Positions 41,701 to 54,869 are shown, numbered from the stretch's first letter. The stretch is DNA of 64,000 bases from Homalodisca vitripennis (GCF_021130785.1 NC_060209.1:21103501-21167500), one strand, 5' to 3'. Notes: generated from the letters alone by a model not told the origin. Numbers and translations: made by a program.

Positions 41701-44690
41701 TGGATGCATGTATATTATAGCATCTATCTCATATAACCAGCCAAATCAGAGGTTGTGTAATAGTTTAACGATGTACAATCGGACTTTAGACGAGTTATTA
41801 GTTGAGCGTTAGCGAAGCTTATCTCTTGAAGAGCTGAACGCATTTCACGGCTCGAATTCACGAAAGAAAACCTATAGGCGAAATGTTCCATGAAACTTTA
41901 TTTATACATAGGAATTACTGATTTTGATAATGGTACATATAACTTCATGAGATTTGGTTGAGCGTTAGCTAATATTTTTACATTAATCTTATGGGTAACC
42001 AGGATGGCAACGAGAAAGTAGCAAAAAAAACATTGTAAACAAAGCACAATTGAATGAGATTTTAACATGTGACGTATGAATACTTGTAGCTTATTCATGC
42101 AGTAAAAATTTAAAAAAAAATGAGTGGAGTATCAATGTTACAATTCGTTTATAAGATTTTATTTTAACGCACTCTTGCGTTGTCGTACCCTCCCTAGCTC
42201 GCGGGGATTTTTATTATTTTAACACTGCTATGAAACCTAACTTAACAAAACAATGAATGTATCATATAGTAAAATATATAAAGAAGGATTTTATCTATAT
42301 AAATTTTACATGAAACCATATTTTTACATCGACAAGTATGATTTCTATGGTGGTGCATTATTCTTGGCTGAGCGTCATTAAAGCCTATCTCAGTAGACTG
42401 ACACAATTACTCTTTTATTTGTCGAGGCTATGGAATTCTATTCTGCTTACTTTGTTTAAGTTTGTAAATAAAGATGGAAGGTTTGAAAGGATAATAGGAT
42501 TCCGGAAAGTTGCCATTGTTATATGTTACAAAATGTATAACACCTTTCTCTGTATGTCTCCCTGACCACAGGACATCTCGAGGATCAAATATCTGTAGAT
42601 TTGAAATTTTTCACGTAACAACAGAGAACAGCGACGTGTTTGTTGTACTCTTACCAAGTTTTTTCATAGTCACACCCCTTTAATATATTTCAGGAAAACG
42701 TAAAATAAATATTTTTCCCAATACATTAGGTTTTATAGGCATTCAAAAAGAATAATGGTCAATTTTTTAGTTAAGCTCTTTTCATGACCTTTAGAAAATA
42801 AGAATAACATATTTTGCGTATTGTCATGGCCTTGAGTTACTGCTGAGAACCAGTTACTGATTTAAGAATTTATGGAATGTAATTTAATAAAATCACTATT
42901 TTAAAATAAATCTTCTTTTAAGGAAAGCAGATTTTCTTAAAAAGTCCTTAAGAAATTTTTTCGTATGCCTTTTTATGATTTTATGTTGATATTATTAAAT
43001 GATTACAATCTTATTTAATCTAATTTGAATGCAAAACTGGTTTTTTATTCCTGGTTGCACTACTTAAGTATTTAAACAATGTTTTTTGATGCAGCCTGTT
43101 CCTTTTACAAGAAATTCGATACATAACAGTGTAAACATTTAACTTTCATTCAGTCTGGAATCTATTAAAAGTTTGATTTTGTTGGTTGGAAAGTTTGTGG
43201 AGCTTTACCTTTCAAAACTTTATTCTTGGCTGGTAAATAGTACACCAGAGATAGTATTGATGGCATTGCATAAATTCTTCTTATATGTTTGTACGAAATA
43301 CAGACCGGCTATCGGTTAAGCTGTGTTATACAAACTAATTATAAAGTCAGGAAGAAATGGAGACGAAATCATTACTATAATTTCTCTTTTATTGGCTCTG
43401 TTAAATGCACTAAGCTTCGTTAGTGGATTGTATTTCTTCAGCCAAACATATAATTAATATTGACATCTTTTATGAATGAGAAACAATTCAATTACGATTT
43501 TCTTAATCTCTGTTCTAAATTTTTGTAGAAAATATAATACAGAGTTATTCCAATTCATATTTTGGAGAACTGCATACATTTTCTAACATTGAAAAAAATA
43601 AACGATAGTACCATAACAGTGAGTTGTACATATAGTATATACAGATTGAAGCATTACATGAAAGACCATTTTTTTTAAATAACGTCAAACCAGATTAGTT
43701 CTTCACATGAGACCTGTGGCTCCGTTGTAAATAAAGAAACTCACTTAACACCAACACACACAGTAAATACCTAACTCATTTAACTTGGGTCTGACTTCGT
43801 TACTATCGTCTGCTGCTTCTCAGCCACTATTTCTGTCCTTTCTTGACTACGTGCTTCTGGCACTGTGTAACTTGTAAAAATATATAAAGTAACTTCATAT
43901 TTTATTATTGCATTAATAAGCATAATAAAAGAAATACATCAACATGTTTGATTCCATATCATAGACCTATTTTATGAATGATTCGATTTTATTTTGAGTT
44001 CCAACGTTTTTTGGCGTATGCCTGTTTAAGTTATAGATTTCCAAAGTTTGTGTTTGTTTATGTAACATACATTTCTAGTAAAGAATGATTCCTACAGTTT
44101 AAATGAATATTACTTGAAACTAGTATTAATTTGTAACCGGAATAAATTCAGTACCAGTACACTGACCTGTCATTAACCATTAGTATTCATTCATTATTAA
44201 TGTTGATTTTCATATGTGACTTCTATTGATAGAATTTTGTATACAATAAAGTATAAAAATATTCTATTCAAAATAGACATTTCTAAAGTATAAAATTTTT
44301 CTAATATGTAAAATGAAGACAACAAATATTAAGGCAATTAAATCATCAAAGAACTTTACTAAATTGACTAATGATTTTACACATAATTTTATGGATGATA
44401 TTTCAGGTGTAAAATACGATGGCCTAACATTTTAAATAAAAAATGAAAAAGGGACAAAATAAAAATTCGAATTAAGTATTAAAATTAAAAAAAAAAAAAA
44501 ATATACTTGTTCTACTGACCGAGTTTGGCTCATAGAGTTGAGCAAATATTCAGCTCTACTGATAAGAATATATAACTCAGTTATGTTTTAGAGTTTGTCA
44601 CTTTGATTGTAGCGCTTCCTAATGAGTGGCCACAGTAATGTCAACAGTAGACGTTTGTCCTGCTCTGAGGTTACATTACTATAGAAGTAA
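38750..44690. other. AT-rich intergenic DNA with repeat fragments
   Basis: No gene supported. Short open frames (39395-39678, 40889-41264, 41898-42098, 42338-42565) are unconvincing. A dispersed repeat occupies about 41770-42110 (TTGAGCGTTAGCGAAGCTTA, GGTTGAGCGTTAGCTAAT, CTTATGGGTAACCAGGATGG), with a related shorter block at 42290-42560. Part of it matches 14670-14780 in inverted orientation. A C-run (CCCCCCC) is at 41273-41281. Confidence 0.5.
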
Positions 44691-44699
44691 ACAACAGTA

Positions 44700-44775
44700 G
44701 CGAGTTTCAGGATTGGCCCCACGTGACGTCACAACACCGCCTCTTTATACCGTAGAGCTTTAGCCGCCGGAACGA
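44700..44775 (+). promoter_or_regulatory. Compact CCAAT / E-box / CRE / TATA-like cluster
   Basis: Within 40 bases: ATTGG (inverted CCAAT, 44712-44716), CACGTG (44720-44725), TGACGTCA (44724-44731, overlapping) and TTTATA (44744-44749). They sit in a locally GC-rich patch that continues as GCCGCCGGAACGACTTTCAG. The order and spacing fit a core promoter reading right. No exon with coding potential follows within the window that I can recognise, so the gene, if any, is unidentified. Confidence 0.35.
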
Positions 44776-45326
44776 CTTTCAGGCCACTTCCCTCCTTCTT
44801 AACGTTAAGAATTCATAGCTTTTGGTTCCAACCTGAGGTTTGTCACATCAAAAAACGAAAATGTAACATGATTAATTTAGTTGTGGCGATTCAACAAGGT
44901 AAAGTGTTGACGAATATAAGCAATACCTTTATTGTCAAGAATTCATTTGTCATAAAAAATATAGCGAATAGAATGACTCGTCATGTTACTACTAATGATG
45001 TAACTATCACAAAATATATTAAATACTAGCTATTAGAGATAACTATTGTTAAATGATTATGTTATGTAGAAGCATTTTGTTTGAATAATTTCAATCCCGA
45101 GTACAACGGAATTCTCTCCTTTGTTTGAAGTTTGTTTTTGACGATGGGATTGTAAAAGAAACAGGATTTTTGCTGACATGGCTTCGTTCAGTGATAAACA
45201 AAAATCAGTAACAATAAGCTTTTCAAGATCTGCAATCTGATCTCTTCTTCAGGTAAAAAACACGAGCAGTGCGATAGTTGTTCGAATGATTATCATGTAA
45301 GTTATGTTGAAGATCGCTGTTTCAAA

Positions 45327-45440
45327 CAAGTAAATCACTAACTTTCCCCCCTTTAGGGATCTGTTTGCAGATGGTCTATAGCGACAAATATTCTAACGTC
45401 AAATACTCTATCCTCAGTCCAAAAGTAAATCGGATTATTA
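45327..45440. repeat. Dispersed repeat, copy 1 (partner 47057-47180)
   Basis: CAAGTAAATCACTAACTTTC, then CCCCTTTAGGGATCT and ATACTCTATCCTCAGTCCAA, are shared in order and orientation with 47057-47180, with few changes. The copies are only 1.7 kb apart and bracket the foldback at 46586-46858. Confidence 0.88.
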
Positions 45441-46585
45441 AAAACATACAATCGCTTCAACAATAAAATCTAATAATCACCGTTACCACGTCTGAATAGA
45501 AAATATAGTAAAATGTACATTTCTATATAGTAAAGACTTCTTTTGAAATACACAGTAGGTAGAACAAAATACTGGTATATAATGGTCACAAAGCCTGTCT
45601 CTTATACTTCAATGACGACCTCTTGTAGCATAGGACTGGGCTTGGTGAGACAAAGTAAGTCAAGCCAGAGTCTCGCGGGACAAGCCGAGGTTTTCTTCTC
45701 TCGTCTAAGGTTTATGATCTCGAGAGATTAACAAGCCGTACTGAATTGCGGATTTCTACTGTTCGTGTTGTAAATAAATCAACCACCGGAGATGTAAACT
45801 CTACGAATTAATTAAATTTCAAGTGATTCTTATAATATTTTTAAATGCATTGGTTTTAAATGAGGTCTGTAATTATTTCGGTAATTGGTATTAATTGAGT
45901 TTGTGTTGACAAATATAATGTTATAAAGTGAAAATTTGTATACACGTGATTCAATATTTTTTCTGTATTATTTATATAAAAATAAAAATGTGCTAATTTT
46001 GAGTTATTATATTTGTGCTAAAAAATCAGTCAGTTATATTGTTTATGATGTTTTAAAATAAAGGAAGTGTGAGAGACTAGAATTTTGTATAAATTAAATA
46101 TTTGTTTTTCGAATCAGAATCAGAATATTTATTTTTAGACCGTGATTAGCAATTAACACACCATCAGGTACAGTACATACATGATAGTCACAAAACAATC
46201 AGTGAGCAAAAGGAAACAACAATTTAATCGTTTAGTGACCAATGGCAATTGTAACATAATGACAATACATAAAACCGACAACAGACTAATAAAGTGTAGG
46301 ACTACTTTGAAATACATAAACTAACAACTGTTTAAACATAAAGGTTAAAACTTTGTCTAAACATATCAATACCATACCGAACAACAATGGACTTAGTGAT
46401 GTAACAGATTACAACCAGATTTCAGAGAAACCAGATTAGAGAAACAGAATAATTGCTTGTGTATTAATATCCTTGCTTAACACTTGCAGGAACAAGTAAT
46501 AAACCGATGTTAACAGGAGTTCGGACATTTGCCATCGCTATATGTTACACAAGGTATAACACGATGTTTCGAGGATTGGGATCTA

Positions 46586-46858
46586 TCCTCCTCGTCAGGT
46601 GGGGGAGATATTAGTACATACAAAAATAAAGAATGGAAAGAAGAAAAGAAGGGAAATAAAAGGGTTTAAAAACATACTCAAAAGCTGCTTGGTGTCCTAG
46701 TCTATACTCTGCAGTATAGTCTTGAATTTTCTGCAGTGGCAACGCCTGGACTAGGCACCAATCAGCTTTTGGAAATATTTGAAACCTTTTCATTCGTTTC
46801 TCTTCTTCTTTTGTTCTTTATTTTTGTATATACTAATAATCCCGTCCCCCACCTGACG
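46586..46858. repeat. Foldback (long imperfect inverted repeat)
   Basis: The left arm starts TCGTCAGGTGGGGGAGATAT and contains TACAAAAATAAAGAA and CAAAAGCTGCTTGGTG. The right arm, reverse-complemented, contains the same words in the same order (TCGTCAGGTGGGGG, TACAAAAATAAAGAAC, CAAAAGCTGATTGGTG). Arms of about 130 bases meet near 46720-46735 with almost no loop. Just outside the left arm, the minus strand reads CTGACGAG...GAGGAT...ATCCTC-GAAAC, a hammerhead-like core. A transcript across it would form a long hairpin. Confidence 0.85.
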
Positions 46859-46884
46859 ACACCAGTTGTAAGTGTCATCGGAGT

Positions 46885-46945
46885 ACGAGTTACGTCACAA
46901 GAAAGGCGAGGTGGTGTTATAAACTGTTTATTATCACAATTAAAT
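46885..46945 (+). repeat. Dispersed repeat, uninterrupted relative of 5386-5452
   Basis: GAGTTACGTCACAAGAAAGG and TTATAAACTGTTTATT correspond to the segment that the hAT element split on the left side of the window. Confidence 0.5.
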
Positions 46946-47056
46946 ACCTCTTGACTTATTCATGATTAGCTTATTTGCTTCCAATACATTAATGTGACAA
47001 ACTCACAATTTCTAGTAATCTCGGATGTTTTGCACGGGGTGGGCGTTTGCTTTCAA

Positions 47057-47180
47057 ACAAGTAAATCACTAACTTTCCCCCCTTTAGGGATCTATTTGCA
47101 GATGGTCTGTAAATAATAATTTGTTCTAACGTCAAATACTCTATCCTCAGTCCAAAAGTAAATCGGATTACTAAAAACAT
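47057..47180. repeat. Dispersed repeat, copy 2 (partner 45327-45440)
   Basis: Same unit as 45327-45440, with an 8-10 base change in the middle (GTAAATAATAATTTG for a shorter stretch). Confidence 0.88.
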
Positions 47181-48840
47181 CGATATTTGAAGATTATGTG
47201 ATAATTTACTGCAAAGAACATGAGCAACGTCAGGCTTCATATACCATTGTTAAATAATAATTAATCCATTAAGGTTTTAAACTTTAGAAGACTAGCAGTT
47301 ACCAGTGGATAACTCTTGCTAACATCGGGGATATCATAGACATACCCTTCATAAATAACATAAACAAAACACAATTGTCATAAGTGATAAGTCACTGGAA
47401 GATAATCCAATCTCCGGATCTAATTTCAAATAATAGGCGCTGTATGAAAAAGTTCTTTAAGTGCCAATGGAATAAATTAAATTTATCTCCAACATTTATG
47501 CATTTTTTACATAATAGTTCCAATGATTTCAGTAACACTTTAAAATATTTTTGCTTAGTGTGAGAGAATAAAAAAGCCATCCTTCATAGACTTTTTAATG
47601 AGAACACTTCTAACACAATATGATGGGGCTTTATATGAATTTTATAACAGAAATAAACTTGAGTCAAGTAGATATTATTCCAGTGTTTATGGTTAATAGG
47701 ATCAGAGGCTTAGCAAAAGTGCGACTGGACTTTCAAGTTTTGCGCGTGTAGGAGCACTTCTTGTTCAAACGGATTATATTTAATTTTTTGGCTTTCCAAA
47801 ATGTCCCGATGTGCTAATAATGTTATGATTATTTTAAATCCCTAAATAAATGCATCCTTACTTTGCAGGACACCCTCGTTATTACTTCTTCAAACGTACA
47901 TCGGACGTAGTGAAGCAAATACTCTTGCTTTCCAATCTTTGTTCACTACAAGATCCTATTTTCTTTCATCTATATTCTTTCTATTTTCAAGAAAGTATAT
48001 AAGTTTTTATATACATAATCAGTATCTATGTCTTTTCAATGATAAACGTACCCAATTGTGATTTCTTTTGCAATGGTCACTGGTTCACAGTTCTTGTTTG
48101 TTTTCTCAAATGTAGTCGCAGAGCGAATGGCTCGTTGTCATATTAGTTTGTACTCGGTCCCTTCGTTTTTGATCGTTCAGCTACTGTAAGTACTCGTTTA
48201 ACGCACGTCAATGTCAAACAAGAATAGTTTCGACTGTTCAAGATAGACTCAAACCATTTTTTTATTGTGAAATTAACAGAAACTTTTAAAGATTGATTTT
48301 AATTTATTAACTTATTATTTAATTTCAGGTGATTGAGGCAAGTCATTATTTTAGATATTTTTTATATAGATTTATTTTCTAAAAGTTGCATGTTTAGTTT
48401 TTATGAATAATTTATGTGTTGTCAAGGTTTAAAGGTAAAATAGTTTCAGTTTTATATTAAAGGCCCTTTTAATATGAACTAAAAACAGAGTTGTGCAAAA
48501 AATAGATTCTCTTGTTCTAATTTATTCTTCCACCAATTCATGCACGAGGAAATTACCTACATAACAGAGAGCTAAAGAAATCTGGGGTAAGAGTTTGTGA
48601 CGAAACTATGTTGAATCATAATTCTAAAATAGTATTTGAATCATAGCATGATATTAAATTTAGTTTTTTACGACCATCAAATCTGTCTAAAAGCATTTAT
48701 TTTAAGATATTACTTAGCAGTGAAACTCAGTACAATGTTTACGATTGTATAATAGTAAAATTATAGGCATAGTCTCTCGATTTTGTAAGCAAACTACATT
48801 CTTTGGTCTTACACTAGAAGAAACAAACAAACGTATGCTA
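47181..48840. other. AT-rich intergenic DNA, nothing recognised
   Basis: No coding domain or structured repeat. A GTAAGT splice-donor-like site at 48186-48192 lies in a locally less AT-rich patch (48110-48240), but nothing else supports an exon. Confidence 0.4.
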
Positions 48841-48990
48841 ATACAGTACAAAAGGTTTGAATTAAATGCATATAAACTGTTATCGCACTGTAGTAAGGGC
48901 GAGTGTATGACACTGGTGGCTTAAGGAAAGAGAGTGTGATGGTACCCTTCCCGAGAGACTTAAGGGCGTAACCTTTGTCTCTTGTGGTCT
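48841..48990. repeat. Dispersed repeat, copy 2 (partner 9240-9383)
   Basis: Same block as 9240-9383, including CCCTTCCCGAGAGACTTAAG and GGGCGTAACC. Confidence 0.85.
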
Positions 48991-49644
48991 GATATACGAC
49001 CTCCCTTATCTCCTCTCTGGGTGGATCATATCTCATGTCTGAGTGTATTGTACTAAATATATAAAATGGAAAAGTACAGGAAGGAGCTTAATTTCAGTAG
49101 CTTAAGTCTGTAATGTAACTGATGTACGTTTTCAAATACGAGTATGTTAAAAATTCTATTTTATCTTAATATAACAATATAAGTTAATTTATTTGGCATT
49201 TAAAAAACAAATATTTTTATGAGTTGGTAATATAAATCAACCTCCAAAAATAATAAAAACACATAATTTTAAATTCTATACCAATAACAGTTTGTACTCC
49301 TTCATTCGAAATAAAATTTAAAACTGAAATAAAATGTTGTTTGTCAATGAAAAATTAGAAAGAAATAATTATTTTCAATAATCAGTGATAAGTTAAATAA
49401 AATAGATTAACCATACATTTAAGTAGTTTACATAAATAATAATGATTATTTGTATTCTGTACAAATATTTCCATTAGTAACGTATGTCGTTTTTATTGTG
49501 TGAAAACTATAAACATTTCTTGAAGTTGTAAATGGCAAAATTTTAATAACATTTACAACATACCCCGGGTTTTTCAAATTATTAAATCTCGCCAGTAAAA
49601 ATAATAAATGTGGAATTAAATTTAGTTTCCATTAGTGTGGACTT

Positions 49645-49735
49645 CATGAGACAAAACACTCAGCAGACAGTAAAGCTCTGGAATAGGATAAAATATTGAG
49701 CAGCTTGGCTTTCTTCTTCATCCATAAACTCGCAG
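49645..49735. repeat. Exact 91-bp repeat, copy 2 (partner 9874-9964)
   Basis: Identical to 9874-9964 over the whole length by eye; flanks unrelated. Confidence 0.93.
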
Positions 49736-49864
49736 GAAGGATAACTATACTTACTTTCTTGTATATAATTTTTTACGGCAATATCTAAACAGTTTGGCGC
49801 CATATGTGTATTTTACTGATATTACTGTCAGAAGATATTATTATATTGAGCTATCTATCTATGA

Positions 49865-49975
49865 CTCTCGAGAACTGAGGGATGGATTTACATGGTTCTT
49901 AGTACACATATGGATAACTATATATCCATGACTTTTGGAAACTGAGGTATGGATTTACATGGCTTTTTATATATG
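49865..49975. repeat. Short imperfect tandem duplication
   Basis: GAGGGATGGATTTACATGGT and GAGGTATGGATTTACATGGC lie about 67 bases apart within a pair of diverged units. Confidence 0.65.
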
Positions 49976-50124
49976 TTCGTCTTACTTATTTTAAGCACTT
50001 CCCGAGAAACTAGCTTTAATTCATTGCCTAATTGATGAAATCAAAGAATGTCATGTAGCACAATAGTTGCACTTATTATACTACTGTATCAGTCCTACAG
50101 TTAAAATCGTAACGGGTGAAGCCA

Positions 50125-50430
50125 CAGTGCGCCTTCATTCGGTTTATAAAGCTACCAATAACTCACCAACATGGCGTACCTTACTGTGTCGTCAAAATAT
50201 TTACACATTATTTTTTTTATTGTTCGGTTTATCAATACTATACTCAAAATTCATTTAAGACTTATAAATAGAACCGCAATTCAGTCTATAAAGCTGTAAA
50301 TAACTCACACACATAGTGTATTTTATTGTGTCCTCAAACTTTTTACTTATTTATATTTCCAGTTTAAGTTTCATCAACATAGTAATAATAATAATACTTT
50401 TAAGACTTATAAATACAACTCACCATCCAG
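50125..50430. repeat. Two diverged tandem units, about 144-bp period
   Basis: GTTTATAAAGCTACCAATAA (50140) and GTCTATAAAGCTGTAAATAA (50284), with ACTTATAAATAGAACCGC (50261) and ACTTATAAATACAACTCACC (50405), mark two units. Confidence 0.65.
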
Positions 50431-52124
50431 CATAGTGTTAACCTCTTACAGACATTAACTTTGCACGAAAGGAGTGGGTGGCTGTGATATCCCACGGGAC
50501 TCGGCTTTATTCACGACTGGTCGTACTTTGTCTCTCTACAATGGCCCGCAAGGCATGCCCTCAACCTCTGTTAATTGTTATTATAAACCAGATCGTTCAG
50601 TAAATGGATTTTGTTGTGACTTTTACATTGATTTGTTTTTATTTTATAAAAGATAATGCGAAGAATTTATATGTAACAAACTTTAAACATTTGAACCTAC
50701 GTTCTTTTAATACACGGAAATTTAGAATTAATTTTATAATTGGTTTTTTAAATTTAAGCCATATCTTCACAAGTATTGCATGGTTGGCTCTCCTTATTAG
50801 GACTTTGTTCTCTTGATGTCCCACAGTTCCAATCGTCGTGTAAAGCCGGTCCTAACATTGTACATGGGTAGGACCCTCACTCAAATATACACTTACATAC
50901 TATAAATTAAAGTTATGCAAATGTTACATTAACATTAATTTGTTAAGATATTACGTTTAAAATAAATGTCTTTTCAAATATTAAGTACAGATAAAAAATA
51001 AAGGTCTAAATGTAAACAATTGCACGTTAGTAATAAAAAAGACTTACCATATACGTATTACTTTATTTTGTTTATGATGTTTTCAAAATTAAGGTGATTT
51101 TTTGAATATGTCTTTAGAATATTTTATGGTAATAAATGAACATACTTCTATAATAATATAATCTTTACTGACTTTTTACTGTTGAACACTACTGCTCACA
51201 CTTAAATACCAAGTTTTTTTATTTATTAAACAAATACATTTTATTATATAAGCTAATAGCTTTTTACTTTGACTGAATTTGTTTTTATGAATACTAATCA
51301 TACCATACATAGAAATAAATAGTGTTATAATTTCAAAGAATATGTCTTTTTTGGGCAACCTCGAAATTTTATACATTTTAAATTCTCTTTATATTATAAT
51401 AGTACTTCTTGCCCTACATGTGTCCTTGGGAAAGCAAACTCTGGATACTCTAACACTATGCACAATGCGAGAGGATTGCGAATGTTAAGTTAAGCTCCAA
51501 TTCACCTTCCTCTTAGTGAAGCATCTGGGACCTGACGCTGCTACAGACTTGACTCCTGAAATCTGGAGTCTTGTTCATATAAAGAGAGCCAAAAAAAGTC
51601 GGCGACGATGAAACTCCAAATACTATAGCTAATTTGCGAGGGGATGTCTTTAACATCTCATTTATGAAGTTCTAGATTGGTAAAGTGACAGAAAGGAAAC
51701 TTACGTCCTAACTTTTCATATATAATGAAGGAATTAATTATTTAAGTTCATTCAGAAAGTGCAAATATTAGCAGAAGAATGCACTACATAAAATCACCAA
51801 CTTATGTTAATATAATTAATATAGTAAAAATGTATTAGTACAATTTCCGAAAAGTGCTATACTTGATTACTTAGCGTAACTGAACTACATCTACAGCGTT
51901 TTGATCTCCCACCAAAGTTTCTTTATTTTAGCCAATTAACTGTTACATTATTAGAGTCTGGTACCTGGCTCTCTGCAGGTATTTGTTATGTTTTTCTAAC
52001 ACCAGTGTTCTTGTTTACTGGTCTTGCCAGGTTCAGCCTTGAAGACATGCCAAAATTATAAATTCGCTAAGCACTAGACGTATTTACATCTTTATACTTA
52101 TATATTCATTGCATTTATCTGGGC
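50431..52124. other. AT-rich intergenic DNA with a small repeat fragment
   Basis: No gene recognised. 51495-51565 (CTCCAATTCACCTTCCTCTT ... ACTTGACTCCTGAAAT) is an inverted relative of 10376-10445. Confidence 0.5.
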
Positions 52125-52335
52125 TTGTCCTTCAACGAGGAAATCCGGATCAAGCAACTTCGAGCGTGGCTGCTGCTTGGATGGGTGACCTCTGGTGATC
52201 CTGTCTTTGCAAGCAATCCGCCTGCCCGGCCATTGGTGGTGTTTCGGAAGTCACCTTTAAGCCGTTGGTCCCCAGGTTAAGTGTTATGGAGGACTTCTTA
52301 GTCCTAACTTTGCCTTGATAAAATAAGACATCTTC
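52125..52335 (+). mobile_element. SINE with 5S-rRNA-like head (candidate)
   Basis: The part TCAAGCAACTTCGAGCGTGG ... CTTGGATGGGTGACCTCTGG is laid out like the internal promoter half of 5S rRNA (AAGC..GTCGGGC.., CTTGGATGGGTGACC). It is followed by a GC-rich body with CCGCCTGCCCGGCCATTGG and AAGCCGTTGGTCCCCAGG. The local GC jump against the AT-rich surroundings fits a young insertion. The 5S likeness is partial; another Pol III-derived origin is possible. Confidence 0.55.
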
Positions 52336-53464
52336 ACTTTACTTTTAGTTTAAATACACAATTTGACGTTTCTCTTATTGTTATTTCTTATGTTTCTTTT
52401 ATTGGAGGATGAGGTTAAATTGCTATAATCAAATGCAATTTAACAATGAATTTAGTATTTAATGTGGAAACGCTTAATATTATTATAAATTATACTTAGA
52501 ATTCGATTAGCAGAATTACTACACTTCATTAAGCCTGTGCGAAAATTGAATGACAAACCTGTAAACCACTTTAGCTTTTTTAAACTTGCCGGTTGAGTTG
52601 ATATAAATTTACAGATTAACCATTGATATGTATGAGATGAAATTCGTAGTAAGTGATGATAAATATGAGAGTTACTTAATACTATTGAACACCATATAAA
52701 CAATAAATAAGCTTGAATTAAACCTTATTATCTAATAACAATTATTTACTTTTTACTCGATTTATTACACCACAAAAGATGTTATGAATCTTAAAGCGGG
52801 TTAGCACAGATATTTGGGTCTCTGTTTATACTCGTATGTTCAAAATGATCTAAATAAATATATTTGAAATATATTGGTGAAATATAGATTATATAATTTT
52901 ACCGATAGAAAATTTCTTGGGACGATCTTTAAAGTCTCAAAGTGCGAAAGGAGATGAGGTGCAAAAATCAAAATCTTTGCAAATCAGTTCTTTGTACGAG
53001 ACAGAGATGATCGAGGATAACTCATATCCTGGTTTGGGTGCTCTTTGTGACCCCTAAGAGATCCCAATGTGAAAGCTCTAGTGCAGCAAAATGATACAGA
53101 TATGTAAATTCTCTTTACTTACTTCAAAGACTTTTATCGATATTTCAATAATAACTAATTGTATACGGTTACTTTTCGTACGTAATGTAGGGGCAAATTA
53201 AGCTACGAGTATTGTCACGAGCTGAACGATTCCAGTTTTTTATGAACTTTCAAGGTTTATAAATTCTTTTAATGAAATATAGAACTCGTTTTTTGTGTGA
53301 AGTTACGACAGATAGAATATTCAAATTTACTTTATCAGAAATAAATACATTGTTTAATAATATAGTATCAACCGTGTGCAGTGCTCCGTTAAATGTTTTT
53401 CGTTTTTCTTCACGATCAAAAACATTACTAGAGAGAACGCTCATCCTGTTATTGGAATAATAAA

Positions 53465-53715
53465 TGCATTCCTAATTCTTGGTAACCAATATTCTGTAAA
53501 TTAGGATTTAATTGGAACTAAATGTTACGTAATTGTAAACGAGAATTAGTTGTAAATTCAGGCAACGAATACACAATGAGTAGTGGAGTTAATCTAGAAT
53601 CTGTACCAGTTTACAGCTCCCTGGGCTAATATGTCGGAGTTTGTTGCGAATGTACTTGGACACCGACTGTCGTGGAGGTCGGCTACCCATAGGGATGTTT
53701 GTCTTGGTAGTCTGC
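53465..53715 (+). repeat. Diverged single copy of the 107-bp repeat and its flank
   Basis: AATTCTTGGTAACCAATATT, GAATACACAATGAGTAGTGG, TGTACCAGTTTACAGCTCCC and GTCGGAGTTTGTTGCGAATG follow the same order as 10690-10900, but only one unit is present. Confidence 0.75.
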
Positions 53716-54439
53716 AATATTGTGTACAAAATTTTGTATAGAAATACTGAAGTCACAATAAATATAAAATACTCTTTGTCTCTGTTAGTAAAATCACACA
53801 ATGAAACAAAAAGATGTATACAAAGCTGAAACTTAATAAACTATTGAATCCCATGAACATACTAGCAGTTACCTGCTATTTTGCACGCAATTTCGTAGAC
53901 TTTGCCCGTGTTTGAGCAATTCAACGCCAATGTTGAGTTTTGCTTGTTGTCACGATCAATAAAAACTGTCAACAAGTGTATTTGTATGGCCATTGCAATT
54001 TACACCCATCTTAGTATTTTTATCCCATGTGGTTAAAATAATTTAGAAAATGGTTGTGCCTTACAAACAAATGTTTGAACAGAATACTGTATTTGATTAC
54101 ACTCTAATAACTGAGCTCTTTAAAATGAGGTATCACTCGACCCATGCTTATATTTAATATTCCTATGACACATTGGGGACGTCCCGCCATGTAACCGTGT
54201 GGTATTTATTGTACACAAAATTAGCTAATATAGTCTTATCACATTGTGAAAAGTTTATATATTACATTTCTAATTAATTGTTTGTACAATAAAAAAAAAG
54301 ATTTCCTAACTTTTAAAACACACTTTATTTTCCTACCATAGAATTTATATGTATGTGGAGATAAAATTATATCCACTGTTTATGATAAAATAAACTGTAT
54401 TATATTAAAAGAAAAACATATTTAAATGATCTATTAAAA

Positions 54440-54605
54440 TAAAAACACATATGAGATGACAAGCGACTATCAAAACAAAGCTCTAGGAAGTAATTTCTGA
54501 AAGCAAATAAAAATATTACCGTCTATTTTCTATTCGCAAGCACATAAAAATCTCTATGTAAAGACAGAGTTTTTTTCTATATCGTAGTTCTCTCACAAAA
54601 TGACG
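54440..54605. repeat. Diverged dispersed repeat (partner 13705-13960)
   Basis: Contains TATTCGCAAGCACATAA, TCTCTATGTAAAGACAGAG and TCTCACAAAATGACG in the partner's order. Confidence 0.6.
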
Positions 54606-54869
54606 ATTCTACTTTATTTATTCCATATAATAGTATTTACGTTTACATAAAATAATATGCGCCTAAATGCAATTAAACAGTAGGTTTTAAATTAACAGAA
54701 GAAGGAATCGCTGCTGTTAGCATTTTTTAAACAAAGCATGTTTGATTTAAGTTAGATTAATTTTAATATATTAAATAAAAAACGTACTGCTATTTTTAAT
54801 CTATTTACGCTTAAGACAAAATATAGAATATTATGAGAATTGAGATACTAATCAAGAGAGTAGCGCGCA

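Noticed and set aside
40889..42565. Short open frames that might be host exons
   Set aside because: No domain, codon signal or consistent splice sites, and part overlaps a dispersed repeat.
48180..48200. Splice-donor-like GTAAGT suggesting a 5' exon
   Set aside because: A single hexamer in AT-rich DNA is expected by chance and nothing else supports an exon.
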